64,000 nucleotides of DNA from Clostridioides difficile ATCC 9689 = DSM 1296 (lineage in GTDB: Bacteria > Bacillota > Clostridia > Peptostreptococcales > Peptostreptococcaceae): NCBI RefSeq assembly GCF_001077535.1, contig NZ_CP011968.1:1798001-1862000 (forward strand). The letters run 5' to 3'. This document shows positions 19,120 to 27,908 of this stretch, piece after piece (the first letter of the stretch is position 1; each line of letters starts with the position of its first letter). The position numbers and the translations under genes are program-made. Below the pieces are notes generated by a model, which saw only the letters and a program-made list of their open reading frames with translations, searched no databases and was not told where the DNA came from.

Positions 19120-19595
19120 TAGATAAAACCTCCAAAATTATTTGTACATATATATTATATAAAAATAATGTAAAAAATGCTATATATTTACAAAAAAATT
19201 TAGTATTTATTAAAAAAATTAATAAGAATAAAAAAGAGATGAAATTGCTTAAATTGATAAAAAATATAAAATAAATTGCAAAGTAAGCAAGAAAAGAATA
19301 AGTTGAAGAGTTATATATTATAAATATTAAAAATTTTAGTATTAATAAAAGAGATATTACATTAATATGAAAATATAGGAGATTAGAAGTGTTTGATAAT
19401 TACAGTACATGTTAGATATATCATTGTAAATTAACATAGCTTTGAATATAATAATGTTCAAAAGGCAATATTTTTGAGGTCTGAATCCAATAATAATATA
19501 GTCTTATGATTGTAGATATCAAAAAATATAAGTTACTAAGAATACGTTTTGTAGATTTATATATGATTAATAACTAAAGCTATAAATAAACAAAA
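19120..19595. other. Non-coding stretch before ppnP and behind guaD
   Basis: About 480 bases of very AT-rich sequence with no open frame and no structure I could identify. The ppnP promoter must lie at its left end. Confidence 0.5.
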
Positions 19596-19650
19596 TAAAA
19601 AGAGTATGTTTCAACCTATAGCTTTTAGATTTAAAATATACTCTTTTATT
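19596..19650 (-). terminator. Probable terminator of guaD
   Basis: AAAGAGTAT / ATACTCTTT arms enclose about 35 bases. Read on the minus strand the second arm runs into TTTTT. The large loop makes it weaker than the others in the window. Confidence 0.55.
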
Positions 19651-19702
19651 AATTATAGTTGTATAAATTAACCATAATATATAATTAAAATTTTTATTAT
19701 AA

Positions 19703-20974
19703 TTATATATTAGGTTCTTCAATTAGTTTTCCACATACATATCTATGAATGATATTTCTATCATCACCAACATAGATAAATCTTTCAAGTCTTTCAAGTA
19801 TAGAATAATTGTCATGATTTAAATTTGAATCATCAATAATCAATGCATCAAAATCATAACCTTCTTCAAAGCTACCAACTTTTCCAAAGAAACTTCCACC
19901 ACTTTTGGTTGCAATATAAAAAGCCTCAGATAAAGATAAGAAATTATACTTCTTACCAGAATTAACCCAATATAATTTAGATAATTGTATTGCAGATACC
20001 ATTGCTTTAAATATTGACAATGTATGTCCACCGCTTATATCTGATCCAAGTGCTAATCTAATATTATTATCGATTAATTTTCTGATAGGCATAGCACCAC
20101 TACCAACATTAAAGTTAGAAGCTGGACAGTGAACTGCCATAACATTATTTTCTCTCATTAAATCTATTTCATCCTGAGAACAATGAACACAATGAGCCAT
20201 TAAAGTAGGAGTTTGACCAAATAAATTATATCTATTATATGCATCTCCATAGAATTTAGATTCAGGTTCTAGACTTCTAACCCATTCAATCTCATCATAA
20301 TTTTCAGATAAGTGTGATTGAATAGGAATATTATATTTTAAACATAAATCTCCTAAACCTTTTAAAAGTTCACTTGTACAGCTTGGTATAAATCTAGGTG
20401 TTATTATTGGTTTTACAATAGAATCTGTATCACTATACTTATTTATAATTTCTTCTGTATCAGTAATAGAATCCTGAGTGTTTTCTAATAAAGTATCAGG
20501 GCAATTCATATTCATATTTACTTTACCAACGTATGCTCCAAGACCAACTTCTTTGAATATATCCATAAGTTTCATAGAGGCTTCTTTATGTACTGTTGCA
20601 AACACTGCTATTCTTGTAGTTCCAGATTTCCAAAGTTCTTTTACAAATTTTTTATACATTTTTGTTGCATATTCTATATCTTTATAATTTGATTCTTCTG
20701 GAAATGTATAAGTTTCAAGCCATGGCAAAAGCTCTTTATCCATAGCCATTCCAAGATTTTTAAATTGAGAGGCATGGGCATGGAGGTCATTCATACCAGG
20801 TATTATAAGCTTATCAGTGTAATCTACTACTTTTAGGTTTTTGTATTCCTTAGGTATCTCTTTAAATATTCCCTTTACTTTACCTTTTTCCAGTATAATA
20901 TAACTATTTTCAAATACTGTGAAAGTTTCTGAAGTTTTTGTAAAAATTATATTTCCTTTTAATACTTTTAACAT
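19703..20974 (-). CDS. guaD: Guanine deaminase (amidohydrolase family)
   Basis: Zinc amidohydrolase of 423 residues that converts guanine to xanthine and ammonia; cytoplasmic purine salvage. Metal ligands are visible in order: NDLHAHASQF (HxH), SHLSENYDE, MAHCVHCSQDE and the LGSDISGGHTLS aspartate. PGMNDLHAHASQFKNLG is specific to guanine deaminases within the superfamily. The gene has a good AAGGAG and stands alone. Its leader contains a long hairpin (21009-21051), but I see no purine or xanthine aptamer there. Related amidohydrolases are the alternative, less likely because of the guanine-deaminase-type HxH context. Confidence 0.9.
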   Translation of the reverse strand: MLKVLKGNIIFTKTSETFTVFENSYIILEKGKVKGIFKEIPKEYKNLKVVDYTDKLIIPGMNDLHAHASQFKNLGMAMDKELLPWLETYTFPEESNYKDIEYATKMYKKFVKELWKSGTTRIAVFATVHKEASMKLMDIFKEVGLGAYVGKVNMNMNCPDTLLENTQDSITDTEEIINKYSDTDSIVKPIITPRFIPSCTSELLKGLGDLCLKYNIPIQSHLSENYDEIEWVRSLEPESKFYGDAYNRYNLFGQTPTLMAHCVHCSQDEIDLMRENNVMAVHCPASNFNVGSGAMPIRKLIDNNIRLALGSDISGGHTLSIFKAMVSAIQLSKLYWVNSGKKYNFLSLSEAFYIATKSGGSFFGKVGSFEEGYDFDALIIDDSNLNHDNYSILERLERFIYVGDDRNIIHRYVCGKLIEEPNI

Positions 20975-21008
20975 ATAGGTCTCCTTAGTTTTAAATTTGT
21001 TTTAATAT

Positions 21009-21051
21009 ATGTAGGTAAAATTTTGTTTTACAAATCAAAATTTTACCACAT
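21009..21051. promoter_or_regulatory. Long inverted repeat in the guaD leader
   Basis: GGTAAAATTTTG (21014-21025) pairs perfectly with CAAAATTTTACC (21036-21047); ATGT and ACAT extend it to 16 pairs with one bulged A. It lies 35 bases upstream of guaD. Symmetry without a T run suggests an operator or an RNA control hairpin rather than a terminator. Confidence 0.5.
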
Positions 21052-21193
21052 GTATTATATCAAATCTAAACTATAAATACTATTAGATAATAGCAAATAT
21101 TAGTGCAATACAGTTGTTTACTATTATTATATATAACTGACATTTAAGTGACATTTAAGAAAAATATAATGCCTACTTACATAAAATGGAATG

Positions 21194-21373
21194 TTATTTA
21201 AAGAGAACTTTGATTATATTTTCAGAAGCTTTTTTATCCATATCGTTTAAAACAAGAAAATATCTATTCATAGTTATTTTTATATTAGTATGTCCTAATC
21301 TTTCAGAGATGATTTTTATATTAGTTCCAGCTAGAAGAAGAATTATTAGAATAGATAATATAGTAAGTATTTA
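21194..21373 (-). pseudogene. 3' remnant of a tyrosine recombinase (phage/transposon integrase)
   Basis: Read on the minus strand, about 50 codons encode LAGTNIKIISERLGHTNIKI followed by TMNRY and a short charged tail to a stop at 21194. This is the C-terminal box of tyrosine recombinases: the LGH histidine and the catalytic tyrosine (in TMNRY) at the usual spacing. Upstream residues become a hydrophobic run without the Arg-His boxes, so only the last quarter survives and no start codon is usable. It marks an old mobile-element scar directly beside the CRISPR leader. Confidence 0.75.
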
Positions 21374-21429
21374 CAAATATGTAGGTGTTCTTAAATTGAT
21401 AAATTATTCCATTTTAATTTTATAGTTTG

Positions 21430-21620
21430 AATTTTATGATATAATAAAAATATATAAATTTTGCAGTGAGCGATATTTTTGATAAAGTAGGGTTTAACAG
21501 TTGCAATGTAAGGGATTGAGGGTGTGTGATAAATGTTATCAATTGCACTACTCATGGTTCACTGCAAATTTGAGAGAGTTGTATGTGTGTAAGTACTGAA
21601 AATACTTAGTTTATTTTGGG
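21430..21620 (+). promoter_or_regulatory. CRISPR leader with nested inverted repeats
   Basis: AT-rich leader abutting the first repeat. It contains three nested inverted repeats: TTTGCAGTGA (21460-21469) / TCACTGCAAA (21559-21568), TGCAAT (21502) / ATTGCA (21542), and TGATAA / TTATCA around 21527-21541. The array is expected to be transcribed rightwards from here. Confidence 0.7.
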
Positions 21621-22768
21621 GTTTTATATTAACTAAGTGGTATGTAAATCAAAGAAGCTCCACCCCATCTGTTTTTTATTATAGCGTTTTATATTAACTA
21701 AGTGGTATGTAAATTGTTTTCCATGAACATTTCGAGCTGACTTTTATTGTGTTTTATATTAACTAAGTGGTATGTAAATAACTTCTTGTTTTTTCTTTAA
21801 AACATGTACTTGGTCGTTTTATATTAACTAAGTGGTATGTAAATAAATCAATGCCAACTATAGGAACGTCGGGATTAATTGGTTTTATATTAACTAAGTG
21901 GTATGTAAATGGAGTATAAGGTAAATCGTAAGCAACTCCAGAAAGAGGTTTTATATTAACTAAGTGGTATGTAAATGAATTACAATATTATCTCCAGCAT
22001 CAAGACTAGGATGTTTTATATTAACTAAGTGGTATGTAAATCTGATAGAAAAAGAAGATTATTTGAAAGTTGAGACTAGTTTTATATTAACTAAGTGGTA
22101 TGTAAATAAAGATTGCAATAGATTTCCTGTTAAAATAGGTACAGGTTTTATATTAACTAAGTGGTATGTAAATGAAATAATAAATAGCATTGTCGAATGG
22201 TTTGCAAGCCGTTTTATATTAACTAAGTGGTATGTAAATTATAGCTAATTATTAGATTCAATTTTAATTTCGTTAAGTTTTATATTAACTAAGTGGTATG
22301 TAAATATTGCAACACTTCATCAGTTGATAAATATAGTATATTGTTTTATATTAACTAAGTGGTATGTAAATTTATACATATTTGTAGCTCCTTGCTGAAC
22401 TGTTGCAGTTTTATATTAACTAAGTGGTATGTAAATTGGTTAAATCTCCAACAGAACATTTATCTAAATTACAAGTTTTATATTAACTAAGTGGTATGTA
22501 AATCTTGTTAATGCAAATAAACAACATAGCACTATTAATAGTTTTATATTAACTATGCGGTATGTAAATAGGGTTTCTGATAAAATCTTCAAACATGTAA
22601 AATATGTGTTTTATATTAACTATGAGGTATGTAAATCTTATACTTAGTTAGAACTATATATCGACACAAATATGCTTTATATTAACTATATGGTATATAA
22701 ATTGCAATTTTTATTCGTTGTCCAATCTCTTTGAAATTTGTTTTATATTAACTAAGTGGTATGTAAAT
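21621..22768 (+). CRISPR. CRISPR array, 18 repeats of 29 bp and 17 spacers, no cas genes nearby
   Basis: Repeats begin GTTTTATATTAAC and end GTGGTATGTAAAT, the type I-B repeat of C. difficile. They start at 21621, 21686, 21751, 21816, 21882, 21948, 22013, 22079, 22145, 22211, 22277, 22343, 22408, 22475, 22541, 22608, 22674 and 22740. Spacers are 36-38 bp. Repeats 1-14 and 18 are identical. Repeats 15, 16 and 17 differ: all share A16T, plus T18C in 15, T18A in 16, and T2C, G17A and G24A in 17. Degeneration at that end and the leader on the left set the polarity left to right. No cas gene is in the window, so processing and interference must come from a cas operon elsewhere, which is the rule in this species. 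Confidence 0.99.
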
Positions 22769-23167
22769 TTGCAACAAGTATAGGTAAAATACCCCAATAA
22801 TTTATACAGCATTTTCTCCTTTAAAATATAATTATTTTTTAGCATTTGTAGTAAATAATTACCAGATAACATTGACTTTAGTTTTAATGATTAAAATATA
22901 AAAGTAGAATAATTATAAAAAGTATTGAAAAATTTATAAATATATATAATAAAACTTAATGACAAGATATTAGATATAAAAAATAATTACCTTATAAATA
23001 GATTGAAATTTATGAATATTCATACTATAATTTAAATATAAGGAGATGCCCTTTGAAAATAAAAATTAAAAAATATTTAATGCTACTACAATAGGAACTA
23101 GAACTACACTTAATAAATATACAGAAATTAGATTTGGCTCAATATAAAATACAAATATAGAATTTAG
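22769..23167. other. Non-coding stretch after the CRISPR array
   Basis: About 400 AT-rich bases. A ribosome-site-like AAGGAGATG at 23039 precedes only a 13-codon frame beginning TTG; beyond it a different frame reads TTIGTRTTLNKYTEIRFGSI to a stop. These may be scraps of a decayed gene; nothing can be identified. Confidence 0.4.
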
Positions 23168-23176
23168 GTGTTTTTT

Positions 23177-23464
23177 ATGAAAAAAATTTTATATGCTTTA
23201 TATAGTTTCATTGTTATTATAGCTAATTTTAGATTAAAAGAAAAAAATTATAACTTTATTTTATTAGCAATCTTTTTTATATTGCTGTTAATTCAAAATG
23301 GAGTTTTAAAAACAGGTTATCAAAATAGAGCTACATTTTATCAAGATAATTATTTTAATGGAGAGGATAAAAATGATAAGATAAAATTTATGACTATAAA
23401 GATTTTTATATTTTTGTCATTACCATTATGTTTTAATATACTATTCAATTATTTAACCTCTTAA
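23177..23464 (+). CDS. Small membrane protein of unknown function
   Basis: 95 residues, not recognised. Hydrophobic segments at about 3-17, 27-41 and 72-90 suggest three helices, with a polar, Asn/Asp-rich loop (GYQNRATFYQDNYFNGEDKN) between the second and third. The ATG at 23177 has AGG eight bases upstream; a GTG at 23168 overlaps that site and is less likely. It lies between a CRISPR array and a pair of hairpins and seems to be transcribed alone. The overall layout recalls small DUF3899-like membrane proteins, but I would not assign it. Confidence 0.55.
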   Translation: MKKILYALYSFIVIIANFRLKEKNYNFILLAIFFILLLIQNGVLKTGYQNRATFYQDNYFNGEDKNDKIKFMTIKIFIFLSLPLCFNILFNYLTS

Positions 23465-23488
23465 ATTATATTTAGATATAGGAGTCTT

Positions 23489-23587
23489 ATGATAAAAGTA
23501 AGCTTATGTGTTATTTGTAGTAAATATAAAGTGCATATAGTGATAAAACAAAAGTTTCATATAAATGAAGAAAAAAATATAAAATAA
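23489..23587 (+). CDS. Possible 32-codon small protein
   Basis: ATATAGGAG precedes an ATG by five bases, and the frame reads MIKVSLCVICSKYKVHIVIK then a charged tail to a TAA at 23585. It starts 25 bases after the small membrane protein, so they could be co-transcribed. The start is a little hydrophobic with two cysteines in CVIC, and the rest is lysine-rich. No family recognised; it could be spurious. Confidence 0.3.
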   Translation: MIKVSLCVICSKYKVHIVIKQKFHINEEKNIK

Positions 23588-23659
23588 TTTATTTAACTAC
23601 TTAAAAATAAACTAAAAGGGATAATAAAATAGCTTTTAGGTTATGGTAATAAAGGTATT

Positions 23660-23842
23660 TAAAAAGAGTGCATAAGCACTCCAATTGTGAGAAATACATA
23701 CACAAATCATTATTACAACAATGAAAAATGTACATATAAGAGACGTTTTGTATTTGTTTTAAGTGATAATATTTTAATACTAACTAAATAATTATCACAA
23801 TAGTAAAAAAGAAAAAGGAGTATTTTGTACTCCATTTGTCAA
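23660..23842 (-). other. Pair of similar terminator-like hairpin units
   Basis: Two hairpins, GAGTGC/GCACTC (23666-23681) and GGAGTA/TACTCC (23817-23833), each run into T tracts on the minus strand. Their flanks resemble each other (AAAAAG before; CTCCAATTGTGAGAAATA versus CTCCATTTGTCAAAAATA after). Between them GTGATAAT / ATTATCAC (23763-23798) forms another stem. On the minus strand, TATAAT-like boxes precede each hairpin. The unit may encode two related small RNAs; no protein frame is seen in 23588-24002. Confidence 0.4.
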
Positions 23843-24002
23843 AAATATAAAACTTTTATATAAGCTTATTATAACATAATTGATAAAAGTGTAAAGATAT
23901 ATAATGAATTTATAAAGAAAAATAAAATAAAAAATATAAATCCTAATCAAAGGATTTATCTTTTTGTATAGAAAATAATTATTCTATTATTAAATGGCAT
24001 GG

Positions 24003-24554
24003 CTAAACTGGATAATAATTTATTATTACTGCTTTCAATGTTTTTTCTCCTTGATTATGGTATGTATGAATTGATTCAGCTGAAAAACAAATAGAGTCAT
24101 TTTCTCTAAGTTGATAAATAGAGTCATTTACTTCTAATTTTAATTGACCTTCTATAATCATAATATATTCCTGTGATTTTTCAGAATGACCAACAGATGT
24201 ATAACTATGACCTTCTTCTAATTCCATTTGAAATAATTCGAAGTTTCTAGTTGGTGTATTGGGATAATAACAATAAAGACGATAATCTTTATTTTCTGAA
24301 ACTTGTACATCTATATCAGTTTTTGATACAATAAAAGTTTCATTTTGAGGTTGTTCCAGTATTGCAGTATATGGAACATTTAGTCCACTTGCAATTTTCC
24401 AAATTGTGTTTACTGTTGGGTTTGAGTCTCCCTTTTCAATTTGAGAAAGCATTACTTTACTTACGCCAGATAATTCAGCAAGTTGACCTAGACTTAAGTT
24501 ACGTTCATTACGTAATCTATTTAAATTTTTAGCAATAACAGTATTAATACTCAT
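24003..24554 (-). CDS. XRE-family regulator with C-terminal cupin domain
   Basis: 183 residues: a helix-turn-helix of the XRE/Cro type at about 8-62 (LNRLRNERNLSLGQLAELSG, then KVMLSQIEKGDSNPTV) and a cupin domain at about 105-180 with GHSEKSQEYIMIIEGQLKLE, which probably binds a small effector. It is divergent from the cysteine-synthase-like gene, with 190 bases between the starts holding clear repeats, so it very likely controls that gene and itself. Regulators of this build often respond to amino acids or sulfur compounds. AAGGAG precedes the ATG. Confidence 0.9.
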   Translation of the reverse strand: MSINTVIAKNLNRLRNERNLSLGQLAELSGVSKVMLSQIEKGDSNPTVNTIWKIASGLNVPYTAILEQPQNETFIVSKTDIDVQVSENKDYRLYCYYPNTPTRNFELFQMELEEGHSYTSVGHSEKSQEYIMIIEGQLKLEVNDSIYQLRENDSICFSAESIHTYHNQGEKTLKAVIINYYPV

Positions 24555-24570
24555 AGTAACTCCTTAAAAT

Positions 24571-24643
24571 GTAAATTATTGACAAATATAATTTACGAAT
24601 GTATAATTTATTTAACATTATTTATAATTTACAAATGTATAAT
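24571..24643. promoter_or_regulatory. Operator cluster between the XRE regulator and the cysteine-synthase-like gene
   Basis: Two 21-base direct copies differing at one base (TATAATTTACGAATGTATAA at 24587 and TATAATTTACAAATGTATAA at 24623) start 36 bases apart. The first also forms an inverted repeat, GTAAATTAT (24571) / ATAATTTAC. The second copy overlaps a TATAAT box pointing toward the enzyme gene. This is the likely binding site of the XRE/cupin protein. Confidence 0.65.
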
Positions 24644-24744
24644 ATAATGAACGTTAAATACACTGTACATCCGTAATATAAATTATACTGCATAAAGAGT
24701 TGTTTTTCAACGGATGATAGTTGAGAGATTAAGGGGGAATTGTA

Positions 24745-25707
24745 ATGCGTGTACTTAATAATGTTACAGAGGCTATAGGCAATACTCATATGTTACATTT
24801 ATCCAAAATAGCAGATGAATTTGGAGTTCAAGGTAATATTTATGCAAAGATGGAATACTTAAATCCGGGATTTAGTAAAAAGGACCGTGTAGCATTACAA
24901 ATGATTACCGAAGCAGAAAATGCAGGTTTATTAGTTCCAGGTCAAGCAGTTGTGGAATTAACAAGTGGTAATACTGGAACAGGACTAGCAATAGCTTGTG
25001 CATGTAAAGGATATAAATTTATAGCGTGTATGTCAAAAGGAAATTCTATGGAAAGAGCAAGAATGATGAAAGCTTTAGGTGCTGAAGTAGTTCTTGTAGA
25101 CCAAATGCCTAATTCAGTTCATGGACAGGTATCTGGTGAAGATTTGGCACTTGTAGAAATTGAGGCTCAAAAAATAGCAAAAGAAAGAAATGCATTTAGA
25201 GCAGACCAATTTAATTTAGAAGCTTGTAATCATGCACATGAAAAGTATACAGCAGAAGAAATGTGGGAACAATTGGATGGAAATATTGATGTATTTGTAG
25301 ATTTTCTTGGAAGTGGTAGTACTTTTGCAGGATGTTCAAAAACACTTAAAAAACATAATTCTTCTATCAAATGTTATGTTGTTGAACCTGAAACAGCAGC
25401 AATTTATTCAGGTAAAGAAATAACTGACCAAGGGCATAAAATACAAGGTGGAGGATATTCTATGGATTTGCCATTAGTAGACAAGAAACTTATTGATGGT
25501 TATATTCAAGTTACAGACGAGGAGGCAACTGATGTAGCAAGAAAATTAGCTAAATTAGAAGGTGTATTTGCAGGATTTTCTTCAGGGGCAAATGTATGTG
25601 CAGCAATTAAGTTGTTAAAGAGCAGTGAAAAAGGAAAAAATATAATTTTAACTCTTAATGATAGTGGTTTAAAATATTTAAGTACTGATTTATATGAAGA
25701 ATTGTAA
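24745..25707 (+). CDS. PLP-dependent cysteine synthase family enzyme
   Basis: Fold-type II PLP enzyme of 320 residues in the CysK/cystathionine beta-synthase family; cytoplasmic. The PLP lysine is in NPGFSKKDRVAL (about 41-52), the substrate loop is ELTSGNTGTGLAIACA (about 72-87), and FLGSGSTFAGCSKTLK is the phosphate-binding glycine loop. These are all intact. The usual NPGSSVKDR is altered to NPGFSKKDR, and the divergent cupin regulator sets it apart from housekeeping cysK, so it may use a substrate other than O-acetylserine, for instance another beta-substituted amino acid. AAGGGGG precedes the ATG and a terminator follows. Confidence 0.85.
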   Translation: MRVLNNVTEAIGNTHMLHLSKIADEFGVQGNIYAKMEYLNPGFSKKDRVALQMITEAENAGLLVPGQAVVELTSGNTGTGLAIACACKGYKFIACMSKGNSMERARMMKALGAEVVLVDQMPNSVHGQVSGEDLALVEIEAQKIAKERNAFRADQFNLEACNHAHEKYTAEEMWEQLDGNIDVFVDFLGSGSTFAGCSKTLKKHNSSIKCYVVEPETAAIYSGKEITDQGHKIQGGGYSMDLPLVDKKLIDGYIQVTDEEATDVARKLAKLEGVFAGFSSGANVCAAIKLLKSSEKGKNIILTLNDSGLKYLSTDLYEEL

Positions 25708-25763
25708 TAATAGCACAATAGTTATGCAATGTTTTTTAAATTAAGTATATAGATTTAAATTAT

Positions 25764-25815
25764 AAAAAGTATCTCAATGTAATTTTTGAAAGTTATAAAG
25801 GAGATACTTTTTTAT
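25764..25815 (+). terminator. Terminator of the cysteine-synthase-like gene
   Basis: AAAAAGTATCTC / GAGATACTTTTTT arms with a loop of about 25 bases. Confidence 0.7.
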
Positions 25816-26001
25816 TTTGTAAATATGGAGTATCCTACTTATAAGTATTAAGCTATATAGATATTGATGATTAGCTATGCAATAAAAAAGAGTATGTGTT
25901 TTTGCATTTATACATCATAACTTGGAATAATACATATTAATGTTCTAAATGTATTTAAAATATATGATAAAATTAGAACAAATAGATACAAGGAGATAAA
26001 A

Positions 26002-27846
26002 ATGCAAAAGAGAATTTTAAGAAATTTTATATTTACGGGTAAAAATATTTTAAATAAACTTGTTTTTATAATAAAATATAATTTTAGTACATTAATTTTA
26101 TTTGAATTATTTCATAAAGGATTAGCCTTATTTTTTATATGGCCATCTATTAGATATATATTTGATATTTTAATAAAAAGTTTACATATAGTCTACCTAA
26201 ATATGGATAATTTTATAAAAGTTTTGACCAATCCCATGTCAATAGTTCTGATAATACTATCAGTTATAATACTAGCTTTTTATGCATTTTTTGAATTTAC
26301 CTCTGTAATTATTTGTTTAAATAAATCGATAAAATATGAAAAAATAGGGTTATTTGAACTCTTTAAAATATCATTTGAGAACTCTATAAAATTGTTATAT
26401 CCTAAAAATATACTATTATTTATATTTGTGATATTAATAATTCCATTAGTAAATACAGTTTTAATTTCAGGGTTTATAGGAAAAATACAAATACCAGAGT
26501 ACATACTAGATTATATAAAGTCTGATATAATTTTAAATATAATCTATATGATTTTTCTTTTAATAATATATATTTCGGTTATTAGATGGATTTTTAGCAT
26601 TCATGAGATAACTTTAAATACAGAAAATTTTAAAAGAGCAAGAAAAGAAAGTGTTAATCTTATAAAGGGAAAGATTATAAGAACAATTATTTATTCATTA
26701 ATATTATCTTTAGTAGTAGCTATTATTGGATATGCGATTTATCATAGTGGAATTATATTTATAGGCATATGGACTAAATATTGTACTGATATGGAATTTT
26801 TGAAGAATGTATTTATAAATAGATGTATTGCATTTGAAGAATATTTTAGATTGATTTTATCAATATTCATTTTTATATTGGACATTGGATTTATCTCAGC
26901 AACTTATTATCAATATAAAGGAGTAAGTATTTCTAAAAATAATATTAAAAAAGAGAAAAAATCTATATCAAAAATTGTTTTTAATTTAGTATTAATATTA
27001 TTGATTTCTTATATAGAGTCAGTTGCATTTTCTTCACATATAAATGGTATGTTTAATACGTCATTTTCATTTTATACAACAGCAATTGCTCATAGAGCAG
27101 GAGCTGAAATGGCTCCAGAGAATACTTTGGCAGCAATAAAAGAAGCTTCACATGCTAAAGCTGATTATGCAGAAATAGATGTTCAAGAAGCTAAAGATGG
27201 AGAACTTATTGTACTTCATGATTCAAACTTTAAGAGAACTACAGGAGTAGATAAAAATGTTTGGGATGTAAATTATAATGAAGTAAAGACATATGATGCG
27301 GGAAGCTTTTATTATTATGGAAAAGGTTATTATGATGAAAAGTTTGTTGGGGAAAAGATACCAACACTCAAAGAAATGATAAAATATTCTAAAGGTAAGG
27401 TGAAATTATTAATAGAAATAAAACTTAATGGACATGAAAAGGGAGACGTAGTAAAAAAAGTTGTTCAGTTAATTAAAGAAAATAATTTTGAAAATCAATG
27501 TATAGTTGCATCTATGGATAAAACTATATTACAAAAAGTAAAAAAACTGGATGAGAATTTATTGACATGCTATTTTATGGCAATTGCATATGGTGATTTT
27601 TCAAAGTTAAATTATGTTGATATGTATGGAATTGAATCAACTTTTGTTAATAAAACAGTAGTAGAAAAGATTCATAAAATGAACAAAAAAATCTTCGTTT
27701 GGACTGTTAATAGTGACAGTTTAATTGAGAAAATGCTTGACCTAAATGTAGATAGTATTATTACAGATAATCCATACCTTATAGAGAGTGCAATTTATTG
27801 GAAGAAAAATGGATTTATTAGTCAAGTGTCAGATTATTTATTTTAA
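26002..27846 (+). CDS. Membrane-anchored glycerophosphodiester phosphodiesterase
   Basis: 614 residues in two parts. Residues 1 to about 350 form a membrane domain with roughly eight hydrophobic helices, of the kind found in long Gram-positive GDPDs. From about 361 the catalytic GDPD barrel begins: AIAHRAGAEMAPENTLAAI (His, Arg and Glu of the active site), ADYAEIDVQEAKDGELIVLHD (metal-binding Glu/Asp and catalytic His), LLIEIKL and the closing FVWTVNSDS. The catalytic part would face outward and could hydrolyse glycerophosphodiesters or turn over glycerol-phosphate polymers or lipids. Monocistronic, with AAGGAG before the start and a terminator after. The substrate is inferred. Confidence 0.92.
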   Translation: MQKRILRNFIFTGKNILNKLVFIIKYNFSTLILFELFHKGLALFFIWPSIRYIFDILIKSLHIVYLNMDNFIKVLTNPMSIVLIILSVIILAFYAFFEFTSVIICLNKSIKYEKIGLFELFKISFENSIKLLYPKNILLFIFVILIIPLVNTVLISGFIGKIQIPEYILDYIKSDIILNIIYMIFLLIIYISVIRWIFSIHEITLNTENFKRARKESVNLIKGKIIRTIIYSLILSLVVAIIGYAIYHSGIIFIGIWTKYCTDMEFLKNVFINRCIAFEEYFRLILSIFIFILDIGFISATYYQYKGVSISKNNIKKEKKSISKIVFNLVLILLISYIESVAFSSHINGMFNTSFSFYTTAIAHRAGAEMAPENTLAAIKEASHAKADYAEIDVQEAKDGELIVLHDSNFKRTTGVDKNVWDVNYNEVKTYDAGSFYYYGKGYYDEKFVGEKIPTLKEMIKYSKGKVKLLIEIKLNGHEKGDVVKKVVQLIKENNFENQCIVASMDKTILQKVKKLDENLLTCYFMAIAYGDFSKLNYVDMYGIESTFVNKTVVEKIHKMNKKIFVWTVNSDSLIEKMLDLNVDSIITDNPYLIESAIYWKKNGFISQVSDYLF

Positions 27847-27871
27847 ATATTCTATAATTGTATTATCCAGT

Positions 27872-27908
27872 AAAAGAGATATTATTAAAATCAATAATAT
27901 CTCTTTTT
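27872..27908 (+). terminator. Terminator of the GDPD gene
   Basis: AGAGATATTATT / AATAATATCTCT perfect stem with a 6-base loop followed by TTTTT. Confidence 0.88.

Noticed and set aside
21186-21425. 79-codon plus-strand frame
   Set aside because: The opposite strand encodes the recognisable integrase C-terminus, so this frame is a shadow of the remnant.
22063-22248. 61-codon frame inside the CRISPR array
   Set aside because: It is read through repeats and spacers; repeated ILTKWYVN segments are just the translated repeat.
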